DNA from: a virus
Strand: one strand, 5' to 3'
Length of the DNA: 64,000 bases
Virus record (IMG/VR): IMGVR_UViG_3300025759_000073
Location: 1-64,000 of that record
The position numbers were made by a program, and so were the translations under genes. Positions 39,444-47,302 of this stretch are shown here, piece by piece; the stretch's first letter is position 1; the number at the start of each line of letters is the position of its first letter. The notes beneath the pieces are model-generated. The model was not told where the DNA came from. It worked only from the letters and a program-made list of their open reading frames with translations, and searched no databases.

Positions 39444-40160
39444 CTATTTTTGAACCAATCTTGAAACAAAGAACTTTCTTTTAAAACCATTCTTTGTTAC
39501 GTTTAGACGATAATAATCAAAGCCGTTCCCTGTTGAATAAGGATTTTCAACACCTTTTTCTTTCATCCAAGTTTTATCATAATAAGTAGTTGAGGAATAA
39601 ACGTTGACAACGTCGTTGCCTTTGTATTTGTCCAATCCCAATCCAACTGTAGCGTGACCAGATGAATAATCTTCTGCGAACTGCATTGAAACCCAATCTC
39701 CAAATTGGATCTGATAAGGATCGTGCGTTGTGAAAGTTTCAAACCAATCAAAGCGTTCCGGTCTATTTGCTAGCCACTTAAACCAACCCATTGCTCCAAG
39801 TTCGTCTGTTCGCATTCCATCAATCTCTTCGTCTTTATAAGCAAAGAAAAAGGCCCTTGCAACCTCCCAAGCTTCTCTGCCTGTAAAGTTGCCTTCTGGT
39901 GTTTCAAGATAATCCCCTGTGAACTCCTTCCACGCACGGAAAAAGATTTCCGAAGTGCATCCAACACAATAAGTTCCTTCGCCTTTTCTCAAAATCCTTC
40001 TTTTGTCATAATAGATATCTTCAGTTGAACCACCCCAGCTACCCCTTTTGTAAGGCATTGCTTTGGCATGAATATCAATGATTGCTTTTTTAATGCACCA
40101 TTGCCAATCTGAAATCTCTTCATCGTGTGGTAGAAGAGGGTACTTTTCGTCCATCTTCAT
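39444..40160 (-). CDS. NlpC/P60-like cysteine peptidase, candidate endolysin
   Basis: A 238-residue protein with GEGTYCVGCTSEIFFRAWKE (Cys near residue 65-68) and, about 100 residues later, IQFGDWVSMQF then SSGHATVGLGLDKY (His near 173). The Cys-helix, then GDW-V, then GHATVG pattern is that of NlpC/P60 or CHAP peptidoglycan peptidases. There is no signal peptide. It lies upstream of the lysis-like cassette, so it may be the endolysin. An alternative is a virion-carried peptidase, given its neighbours. Coupled to the upstream gene by an ATGA overlap. Confidence 0.6.
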   Translation of the reverse strand: MKMDEKYPLLPHDEEISDWQWCIKKAIIDIHAKAMPYKRGSWGGSTEDIYYDKRRILRKGEGTYCVGCTSEIFFRAWKEFTGDYLETPEGNFTGREAWEVARAFFFAYKDEEIDGMRTDELGAMGWFKWLANRPERFDWFETFTTHDPYQIQFGDWVSMQFAEDYSSGHATVGLGLDKYKGNDVVNVYSSTTYYDKTWMKEKGVENPYSTGNGFDYYRLNVTKNGFKRKFFVSRLVQK

Positions 40161-41974
40161 GATTTCAAAATCCTTACAACAAATCTTCTTTTGCTTTCTT
40201 TGATGAAGTAGTCCTTGGAGGCTTTTGCTTCAGAATCAAATCTGCCCAGAATGTAATCAACAGCCTTTTCTTTAGAGAAGTCATCACTCAAGTACAAAAG
40301 AATTGAGTCGTGAAGGTTATTGAACTTTCCGGTTCGCATCTGAATGACTTCATTCATAACATAAAATGTTTTAAGTTCTCCGTATTTTTCTGCGTCTTGA
40401 TATCTTGTGTCCTTTGGCTTCTTCTTCTTCTCTTTCTTTTCTTTCTTATCTTTCTTTGGTTTAAACTCTGGGCGAACAGGATTAAAGCGATCTGGTTCTT
40501 TCCCTTTCTTACCAGAGGCTGTGATAGAGCGCACACCGGGAACAACCGTTTTGTCTCCTTTTTTAATTCCCAAGATATAATCAGCAGCCTCATCAAAACC
40601 TTCTGTTTCAATCTTATCCAAAATAACTTTAAGCCAGCTTTGATCTCCAAACTGTTCTGTATATTCTTTGTCCATATCCAACTCTTTAAGGTATGGGCCG
40701 ACCAACTTCTTATTAATCCTTTCCTCTTCGCTGAATTGTTGTTTAATCTTTTCTAGGTTGACGATAGATTGTTTAATTTGATTGATTGCAAATTCAGTAG
40801 TAACACCAAGACCTTTCTCTCCAGTCTTTCTGATTTGAGAAGCAACCCACACAATAGCTTGAAGCTCGTGAGGTAAGAGGCCTAGTTTTTTCGCTTCTTC
40901 AGCAACCAGTCCTGCCATATACCGATAAGTAACAACGTTACCCATCATCTTGCCTTTGATCTTTTCCCACTCTTTTGCCGTTGTAACACCTCTGACATTT
41001 GGATAAAAAGCGTCAATCATCCAAGTGTCAATTGTGGAGTTCCACATATAAAGCTCATCGTAGCTAATTTTCCCTTCTTTATCTCGCCCACCAGACAAAT
41101 CTGGGGCGATCAAATTCAGGGTGAAGTTTGGAACTTTGTGCGCATTTGTAAACCCTCGAAATTCTCCCTGATTTTTCTTTTTACCACCGGGAAAGATATT
41201 AATATATTCTCTCAAAAGCTCTTTGTTGTCTTTTGCATCCATTTCAACTGCCTTGAACATAAAGGCCGCTTCAGCCAAGTTCAAAGCAAACTTGGCTCTG
41301 GGGCTGTACGTTGCAATAAGAAGACCTAGCAAAGTAGCGTCTTGATCGTTTCCGGTTTCTTCATCGAGGAGATCTCTAATTTTATGATACCAATCTCTAG
41401 CTTTTTCAAAGAGACTATCAACTTCACCACCCTCTTTTAACTCATTAACCATGGCCTGAAAATCTTCCAGAACCCCTGCGGAAACGGGGAGGACATACCC
41501 CCCTTTTTCGAATTCCTCTGGACTCATACGGCCCAGACCTTTTTTCAAACCACTAACGGCCCCAATGTTCTGCTTCATTTGACCGGACGGGGTGAAAAGC
41601 TCCAACCTTCTCATCACAAGTTCTTTGTCTTCTTCGGGCAATTCGCTCCATGAATCGTATCCAAAATGGCGTAGAGCAATATAATCCTTTTCCTCTTCGG
41701 TGGGCTCCACACCTTGCTCTGCCGACTCATTCAAAGCGGTCGCAACAGGCTCTAGATCTTCTACTTCGATTCTGGGAATATCTTCCGCAGTTCCTCCGGT
41801 TCTTTCTTCAAATGCTTTGTAGATCTTTTCGATTGCTTGGTTGATTTTTGACAAGTCTTCTTTTGAAACAACAAAACCACCCAAAGAAGAATCATAAGAC
41901 ATTGTTTTGCCTTCTCTCTCTTTGAATTCTTTCATTGTTTTTCGAAAGCTTTCCATGATTAATTTCATCTTCAT
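40157..41974 (-). CDS. large unknown protein with capsid-targeting-like N-terminus
   Basis: A 605-residue protein starting MKMKLIMESFRKTMKEFKER, an amphipathic start like T4 internal proteins. The central domain contains ARDWYHKIRDLLDEETG and LLIATYSPRAKFALNLAEAA, then NAHKVPNFTLNLIAPD and STIDTWMIDAFYP; the WY-x-x-I...YSP...N...K-x-x-F...D order recalls a phage domain listed as DUF7178 (from memory, unverified). A lysine-rich linker (KKDKKEKKEKKKKPKD) and a small C-terminal domain follow. I cannot assign a function; it may be an enzyme packed in the head. Confidence 0.55.
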   Translation of the reverse strand: MKMKLIMESFRKTMKEFKEREGKTMSYDSSLGGFVVSKEDLSKINQAIEKIYKAFEERTGGTAEDIPRIEVEDLEPVATALNESAEQGVEPTEEEKDYIALRHFGYDSWSELPEEDKELVMRRLELFTPSGQMKQNIGAVSGLKKGLGRMSPEEFEKGGYVLPVSAGVLEDFQAMVNELKEGGEVDSLFEKARDWYHKIRDLLDEETGNDQDATLLGLLIATYSPRAKFALNLAEAAFMFKAVEMDAKDNKELLREYINIFPGGKKKNQGEFRGFTNAHKVPNFTLNLIAPDLSGGRDKEGKISYDELYMWNSTIDTWMIDAFYPNVRGVTTAKEWEKIKGKMMGNVVTYRYMAGLVAEEAKKLGLLPHELQAIVWVASQIRKTGEKGLGVTTEFAINQIKQSIVNLEKIKQQFSEEERINKKLVGPYLKELDMDKEYTEQFGDQSWLKVILDKIETEGFDEAADYILGIKKGDKTVVPGVRSITASGKKGKEPDRFNPVRPEFKPKKDKKEKKEKKKKPKDTRYQDAEKYGELKTFYVMNEVIQMRTGKFNNLHDSILLYLSDDFSKEKAVDYILGRFDSEAKASKDYFIKESKRRFVVRILKS

Positions 41975-42249
41975 TTAACTTCTTCCTTTTTTATTTTAAC
42001 AATAAGGTCGCCACTGCCTTTGATTACTCTGTGATAAACAAAAGCAGGAATATAATAAGTTTTTCCTTCTTCAAGGGTTTTTGGAATTTCATTGTCCATT
42101 TGAAGTTGCCAGTCAGAAGATTGCAAAATTGTAACTTCTCTATTTTCTTTGTCTCTATGCCAGATAAGCTCTTCGGAGTCAACGTTCTCTTTGAACTCTC
42201 TGATTACAATATTATTTTCTAGTTTCTTCTCTTTAAAAGGGAATTCCAT
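41971..42249 (-). CDS. cupin-like small protein
   Basis: A 92-residue protein whose sequence follows a small phage cupin: EELIWHRDKENREVTILQSS, WQLQMDNEIPKTLEEGKTYY and IPAFVYHRVIKGSGDLIVKI. WHxDxExR and YHRxxKG supply the His residues that bind a metal in cupins. Enzyme or binding role unknown. It lies in the group of large late proteins between the 605- and 281-residue genes, coupled to both. Confidence 0.7.
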   Translation of the reverse strand: MEFPFKEKKLENNIVIREFKENVDSEELIWHRDKENREVTILQSSDWQLQMDNEIPKTLEEGKTYYIPAFVYHRVIKGSGDLIVKIKKEEVK

Positions 42250-42250
42250 A

Positions 42251-43096
42251 TTACCACCAAGTAAACCTTTTCTTTGAACCGGTTAAATGCGGATAGCGAC
42301 CAACACGACAAGCCCAATATCCTGCTTTTGTTTTGTCTTTCTTTTGTTTGCATTTGTGTCGTGCTGCAAAAGACTTTCTTCTTTCTGGGCTGGCGACTTT
42401 GACCGACATTCCTTTGGAGCCAAACGAAACTTTGCGAATGTTTTTGGTTTTTGGGTCTCTGACATAAACATAAAACTTCTTGGAACCACCCCTTTGGGGT
42501 TTATTAAGCTTAACGTCCTTTCCTTTGTACTTTGCCTCCAAAAGAGACTCTTCCACCATTGGAAAGTCCAATGGAACTCTTTCGCCCTCAAAGATGCCGA
42601 ATTCTCCAATTTCAGTTTCAGAGATATAATATCTTTCAGCTTCTGTTAAACTAACCAAGCCTTTTTTCCAAAGGTTTCTTGCTTCTTTGAAAAGAGAAAA
42701 GAAGTTGTCAGAGTGAATACGATAAATGTTTTTATCAATGGTAATATTGTTGTCCATATGATACTTCATCCCTTCGGAAAGTCTTTCTTCAAGCATTCCC
42801 TGATCTCTGGCAATCTCACCGGCCAGATAATGTTTAACAGAAGAAAGATAATCGGATGCTTTTGTGATCTTTGCATCAACCCACTCCGGAAGATCATCTT
42901 CGTCTCTGATCATGGAGAGTAGCTTTTCACAATATCTTTGCGCTTTAGCAAGATTTGTCCTAGCCATTGAACCTTCGTGATCGTGCTTATCAAAGTCGCG
43001 ACCGTGTTCGCTCCTGCAATAAGAGCACCCGGAATGTGGACATCTTTCATAAACACCAATACATCCTTTCATCTCTTTCAAAATCTTTATTTTCAT
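42251..43096 (-). CDS. multi-domain late protein with basic Cys-containing C-terminus
   Basis: A 281-residue protein. N-terminal MKIKILKEMKG is followed by CPHSGCSYC and a His/Asp-rich stretch, then DDLPEWVDAKITKASDYLSS and VKHYLAGEI, a module recurring in T4-like and giant phages (recollection). The C-terminal 90 residues form a second recurring module: LNKPQRGGSKKFYVYVRDP, KVSFGSKGMSVKVASPERRK, SFAARHKCKQKKDKTKAGYW, ACRVGRYPHL. It is strongly basic and may bind DNA inside the head (inference). Function unknown. Confidence 0.6.
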   Translation of the reverse strand: MKIKILKEMKGCIGVYERCPHSGCSYCRSEHGRDFDKHDHEGSMARTNLAKAQRYCEKLLSMIRDEDDLPEWVDAKITKASDYLSSVKHYLAGEIARDQGMLEERLSEGMKYHMDNNITIDKNIYRIHSDNFFSLFKEARNLWKKGLVSLTEAERYYISETEIGEFGIFEGERVPLDFPMVEESLLEAKYKGKDVKLNKPQRGGSKKFYVYVRDPKTKNIRKVSFGSKGMSVKVASPERRKSFAARHKCKQKKDKTKAGYWACRVGRYPHLTGSKKRFTWW

Positions 43097-45078
43097 TTCT
43101 TTTTTCCTTTTTTAGAACTTAAAATGTTTATTTTAAATCTCTTTCTTTCAAACATCAACCGGCCTGTTGAAGATTCTCCTCTGGCGTAACCTTGAATTGC
43201 ATTCATAATATTTTTATTGTCTTTGTACTTAGATGACAACTTATTGAGAAGGGAGCGGAATCCAGCTTGATCTTTAGACATGTACGTAATTGCTTCCTTG
43301 CTTTCCATTACGCTAATTAAATGTTCATTATTCTTTGGCAAACTCAACAGCATACTTACATAATCCACCAGCAGACTAGGTGAAATTCCATATTTCTTAA
43401 AGTTTTTCTCGGCAAAGCCGTAATACTCTATTACTTCTCCAATATAATCATACCCTTTCTCAAAGTCTTTTTTACCATATTTTAACACAATTTCCTTTTT
43501 TATATCTTCTGGTGTTTGTTTATTTGCTAACAAATATTTCCTCATCAACATTCTTTGTTCTGTGTAGGGTTTCTCGTACTCTTTGACTTTTTCACGATAA
43601 TAGCGTTTTATTTGATTTGCATTGAGCTTTTTTATGACTCTCGAAAGATAGCTACTAACGTCTTCTCTATCTTTGGTGCTAGCCCCTTTGCCAACGTAAT
43701 CTTCAGTAGATTTCTGGTCCTTGTCGAGTGAACCCTCAAAATAAGGATTTTTGAAAATATCTACTATTTCAAAGCCAGTTTTACTTAAGACAACAAACTC
43801 ATCAGGGTGTTTACCTCGGCTCTCTTGGGCTCGGGCATCTCCTGTTTGACCGGTACCTCTTTGGAATTTTTGATATATCCTTCTTCTTACGTTGAAACCC
43901 ATTCTTGCTAGGTAGAATCCGGCGTTGAAGTCAAGGCCATATTTTCTAAGCTTATGTTCCACATCTAAAACCACTTGATATAATTGGGTTAAAGCACCGC
44001 CTTCTTCCCAGTCTCGAATCCCAGCCCACCCACGATGGCCAAACTCTTTTTCTCTTCTTCCTGTTTTTGCAAAATCGTCAACTTTTGTGATCAATCTTTC
44101 CATATCATTTTTTAATGTACCATTGTCGATGACTTGATTTACTTGTCTGCCGATGGTATGCCTCTCTTTGTTGATATCATTTTTAAATCTGGAAACAAAA
44201 TCATCAAAATTAAAATATTTCCCCATATACCCTTTATAATGGTTTAACACTTCTTGTTGTTTGAAGGCTTTTTTGAATAAAATGGGAAGAAATTCTTCAT
44301 AAACTTTAGCAATATCGATAGACGAATGACTAGTCTGTCTATTCGTCTTAAATATATCAAAAAAATCGGTGTTATGATCAATTGTTTTTCCAACTGCACT
44401 TATCCACAAAGATTTTGTCATAGGATTATTCCGCTCGAAATCGTTCGCTGCTCTGCGGGCCTTCTTTTGATCTTCTTCACCTAAGCCTTCGATAGCGTCC
44501 TCAAGCATATATACTTTCGCCATAATTATCCAACTATCCATAATAGAAGCTATCACCTCAACCTGATCTTTTTGTGCTTTTTTGATTGCAACCTTTGAGT
44601 GTTTTGTGGCCATTTTTTTTAAGATTTTGGCTTTTTCAGCTATTTCCTCTTCAGAGATATTCTCATTACCATCGACCAGATCAAGAACTTCATCTGGTCC
44701 TGATTTAAATTTAATCAAGAAAATAAAAGGAAGCCCTGCTGCGTATACTGGTGCGCCAACATTTCTATAGTATTCCAAACTTTCCTCACTAAGGCCCCAC
44801 CCATATAATCCGGGAGTGTTTGTTTTATAATCTCTGCCATGGAATGCCGGTCTTTCAGATCTAGCATTGAAGTGAAGCATGTGGTCCTCCTCTCCAACGG
44901 GCTTGGCATACTTTTCTAGATGTTTAAAAAGCTTTTCAAGATCCGGTTCTTGAACCTCTTCTGCTGAAACTTCACCTTTTACCGTTTTAAACGCGGTTTT
45001 TCCTTTTTCAACTTCTTTGTCTAATCTAGTTTTCTCTTTTAAAAGGAACTTCCGCCAGCTTTCCATTGTCAACTTCAC
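43093..45078 (-). CDS. large unknown protein with capsid-targeting-like N-terminus
   Basis: A 661-residue protein. The GTG at 45078 overlaps the upstream stop (GTGA); an ATG four codons later is also possible. The N-terminus VKLTMESWRKFLLKEKTR resembles a T4 capsid-targeting sequence with an L-x-E cut site. Next comes HMLHFNARSERPAFHGRDYK and TPGLYGWGLSEESLEYYRN, vaguely like the Arg/Ser/Tyr order of ADP-ribosyltransferase-type domains; this is weak. The rest is helical with no motif I recognise. It may be an internal head protein injected with DNA (hypothesis). Confidence 0.5.
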   Translation of the reverse strand: MKLTMESWRKFLLKEKTRLDKEVEKGKTAFKTVKGEVSAEEVQEPDLEKLFKHLEKYAKPVGEEDHMLHFNARSERPAFHGRDYKTNTPGLYGWGLSEESLEYYRNVGAPVYAAGLPFIFLIKFKSGPDEVLDLVDGNENISEEEIAEKAKILKKMATKHSKVAIKKAQKDQVEVIASIMDSWIIMAKVYMLEDAIEGLGEEDQKKARRAANDFERNNPMTKSLWISAVGKTIDHNTDFFDIFKTNRQTSHSSIDIAKVYEEFLPILFKKAFKQQEVLNHYKGYMGKYFNFDDFVSRFKNDINKERHTIGRQVNQVIDNGTLKNDMERLITKVDDFAKTGRREKEFGHRGWAGIRDWEEGGALTQLYQVVLDVEHKLRKYGLDFNAGFYLARMGFNVRRRIYQKFQRGTGQTGDARAQESRGKHPDEFVVLSKTGFEIVDIFKNPYFEGSLDKDQKSTEDYVGKGASTKDREDVSSYLSRVIKKLNANQIKRYYREKVKEYEKPYTEQRMLMRKYLLANKQTPEDIKKEIVLKYGKKDFEKGYDYIGEVIEYYGFAEKNFKKYGISPSLLVDYVSMLLSLPKNNEHLISVMESKEAITYMSKDQAGFRSLLNKLSSKYKDNKNIMNAIQGYARGESSTGRLMFERKRFKINILSSKKGKKK

Positions 45079-46841
45079 TTCTTTTTTCCCTTTTTGGCAG
45101 ATTTTTTACCCCAAGACTTCCCTTTACCTTTGCTTCCACAAGCAGCCGGCGTTGGACGGCAAGAGGGGTATTTTGCTCTTTTCTCACCTTTCTGACGACC
45201 ACAAGACTTGCAGGTTTTCTTTCCTGTTTTCTTGTCTGTTCGGCAAGTATTGCAATCAACCCAGCCTTTGCTTTTTCCTTTACCACCTTGCCTTTCAAAC
45301 CAACCGTGAAGACCTTTATCTTTTTCTTTGGAAAAGTCAGTCTTTACTTTTTTTTTAGCCTTCTTTTTTTTCTTCTTTTTTCTTTCTTGGATCATTTTCT
45401 CTAATTTATCTGCTTGGCTAGAATGAGCCTCTGAACCTTTTTCAAGTTTTGCTGCGCCATCTTCTAAGTCTTTTGCCATTTGAGCGTGAGACTCTGATGC
45501 TGCTCTTAGCTTTGTTACAATGTCAGCAATTGTTTCCTTGTCTTCTGGAGTGATTTCCCTCTCTTCTGTCAGACCTTTCCAGATATTTCTCCTTCGCCTT
45601 CTTTCTTGCAAAGTATCCACTTTCTCGCAGCCATTCTGCGTTCCGTATAGTTGTTTGCCAAACTCAGCACAATTGATCCTATCATCTAAATATTGATATT
45701 GCTCAGTTCTATTGTGTCTTTTTAATACCTCTCTTGCTTTTTTCTGAATGTCTATGTCTTTATCCATGTGTTGGACGATTATGTGAAAATGGTCCCAATT
45801 TTGGTCAGAAAAGTTATTATAATCTGCATCAGACATCATATTGAATAATTTTTTAAATTCTTCTTGTCTAGAGTGATCACCAAACAAATCTTCCTTATCA
45901 GTTCCATGTTCTTTTGCAAATTCATCAACTAGTTCTTCCGACCATCCACCTGCCGCCTTCAACCGAATCGCCCAAATTTGTCTTAATTCCTGATCGCCTT
46001 TTGCTAGTTGCGATAGTTTTTGTTTAATGTCGCCCTCACCTGCCGCCTCGTTTAGCTCTTCTGTTAGACCTTTCCAGATCTTTCCCCTGCGACACTGAAC
46101 AACTGCGCCGCTAGCGTAGGCTGAAGGCCACACATCATATTTTCTTTTTGCAATGCGAGTGCAACGATCGTCTTTGCCTTTCTTCTTTTTGGATTTTTTC
46201 TTCTTTTTTTTCTTTTTGGCCTCTTCCAGTGCTAATCTAACCTCCTCTAGAATGATCGCACTTAATTCTTCAATATTCATATTTTTGCTTTCCTTATAAA
46301 GAACATAATCCATTTCATCAATATGTTCAGGGGCGTTTCTTAACATTTGAGTTGCTTCTTCAAAAGGCACAATCCTAACATCGTATATGGGAAGCCTTTC
46401 AACATCCCACTTCACCTCTTCAACGTAACCATACTTTGGAGGGACATCAGTCTTGAAAATGATTGCTACGATGTCCTCATCGCCTAGGTGAGTAGTTTGC
46501 ACTCCGGGTACAAAATCTCCCCAAATCAATGAAACCGCGTCAATCGTATCTGTTCCAAACTTCTTTATACCTTCGGGCTGTCGAAGTAGTACTCCCATCT
46601 CTCTAATCTTGTAAGCTCTATCTCGCAGGGTGAAGTGCAGAAATACATCATCTTCTACGTTTTTGTACAAAGTGTCTTCCAAGATCAGATCCTCGTTAAC
46701 TTCTGCTGCATAAAGCGCTTTTTTGTAATCCTCCGGATCGTCTGTGCATCCGACACGCTTTCCGCTTTTTTTGTAGACAACGTGCGTTCCGGAAGAGCCA
46801 TCTGATTTTTTACACTTTGTTTTTCTAATCTTATAAGGCAT
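45075..46841 (-). CDS. modular late protein with Cys-rich basic end
   Basis: A 588-residue mosaic. Module 1: KIRKTKCKKSDGSSGTHVVY, GKRVGCTDDPEDYKKAL. Module 2: a beta domain from about 55 to 185. Then a targeting-like helix MNIEELSAIILEEVRLALEE and a poly-lysine run. Module 3: RCTRIAKRKYDVWPSAYASG, AVVQCRRGKIWKGLTEE. Module 4: helical, ending NIWKGLTEE again. Last: GLHGWFERQGG, GWVDCNTCRTDKKTGKKTCK, SCGRQKGEKRAKYPSCRPTP, a Cys-rich basic end of the DUF5872-like kind (recollection). The repeated junction (45561 and 46056) suggests domain shuffling. No activity assigned. Confidence 0.55.
   Translation of the reverse strand: MPYKIRKTKCKKSDGSSGTHVVYKKSGKRVGCTDDPEDYKKALYAAEVNEDLILEDTLYKNVEDDVFLHFTLRDRAYKIREMGVLLRQPEGIKKFGTDTIDAVSLIWGDFVPGVQTTHLGDEDIVAIIFKTDVPPKYGYVEEVKWDVERLPIYDVRIVPFEEATQMLRNAPEHIDEMDYVLYKESKNMNIEELSAIILEEVRLALEEAKKKKKKKKSKKKKGKDDRCTRIAKRKYDVWPSAYASGAVVQCRRGKIWKGLTEELNEAAGEGDIKQKLSQLAKGDQELRQIWAIRLKAAGGWSEELVDEFAKEHGTDKEDLFGDHSRQEEFKKLFNMMSDADYNNFSDQNWDHFHIIVQHMDKDIDIQKKAREVLKRHNRTEQYQYLDDRINCAEFGKQLYGTQNGCEKVDTLQERRRRRNIWKGLTEEREITPEDKETIADIVTKLRAASESHAQMAKDLEDGAAKLEKGSEAHSSQADKLEKMIQERKKKKKKKAKKKVKTDFSKEKDKGLHGWFERQGGKGKSKGWVDCNTCRTDKKTGKKTCKSCGRQKGEKRAKYPSCRPTPAACGSKGKGKSWGKKSAKKGKKK
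45561..45592 (-). repeat. junction repeat copy A in the modular late protein gene
   Basis: About 31 bp that differ at three positions from copy B at 46056-46086. Both encode IWKGLTEE after an arginine-rich run and mark module borders. The likeness at the DNA level suggests past recombination between modules. Confidence 0.75.
46056..46086 (-). repeat. junction repeat copy B in the modular late protein gene
   Basis: Partner of copy A (45561-45592). The shared core encodes KGLTEE preceded by an IW pair. It lies at the border between the YDVWPSAYASG module and the following helical module. Confidence 0.75.
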
Positions 46842-47260
46842 TATTTTTCACCTTTTTCTTGCCATTCGTAAGAAACTTTATCTTCTTTAATTGGCCCGCC
46901 TGCTGCCCAAGTGTAGCAAGTTCTTGCGCTGTGGCATTTGAAGTGGTGCATCCAGCAATAGCCCAATCGACCATCTTCATCAGAGACAGGGCCGGGCATA
47001 CAATCGTCCATTCTGGGTGAAATATCAAAAGCAACACAATTGCCGCATTTGGACTTTTTAGCCACGTCGGGGGTAGTGTTCCAATGCTCTGCGGCTCTTT
47101 CCCAGTAAGCCTCGTCAGAGAGGTTCAAAGGGCCGTATTGGATGTGTTTTGCCTTGATTGAAGCGTTTCTGTTTTTGGTGTTTAGCTCTAGATCTTGTGT
47201 GGCAGGAGGGCATTTACCTCCTGAAATGGGGAGTTTTTTGAGGAATTTAATTTTGATCAT
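46841..47260 (-). CDS. Cys-rich small protein, HiPIP-like pattern
   Basis: A 139-residue protein with Cys pairs in order: CGNC (near 86-89), DDC, GYCWMHHFKC and RTC-x-TW. The pattern CxxC...C...GxCxxHxFxC...RTCxxW is common in T4-like aquatic phages and is sometimes called a high-potential iron-sulphur-like domain; metal or cluster binding is an inference. It opens the late group of large unknown proteins and has a CTATTTAT motif 28 nt upstream of ATG 47260. Confidence 0.65.
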   Translation of the reverse strand: MIKIKFLKKLPISGGKCPPATQDLELNTKNRNASIKAKHIQYGPLNLSDEAYWERAAEHWNTTPDVAKKSKCGNCVAFDISPRMDDCMPGPVSDEDGRLGYCWMHHFKCHSARTCYTWAAGGPIKEDKVSYEWQEKGEK

Positions 47261-47287
47261 TGTTGAGCGCCTTTTATATATTTATAT

Positions 47288-47295
47288 ATAAATAG
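47288..47295 (-). promoter_or_regulatory. CTATTTAT late-promoter-like motif before the putative cargo operon
   Basis: The minus strand reads CCTATTTATATATAA, 28 nt before the Cys-rich gene at 46841-47260 and just after the end of the Mre11-Rad50 fusion gene. It would drive the group of large unknown proteins separately from the nuclease gene. Confidence 0.55.
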
Positions 47296-47302
47296 GTGCT
47301 TT

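Noticed and set aside
45342-45395. Frameshift in the poly-lysine A/T tracts
   Set aside because: The frame stays open and coherent on both sides (Cys-rich module after the tract), so no broken gene is needed to explain it.
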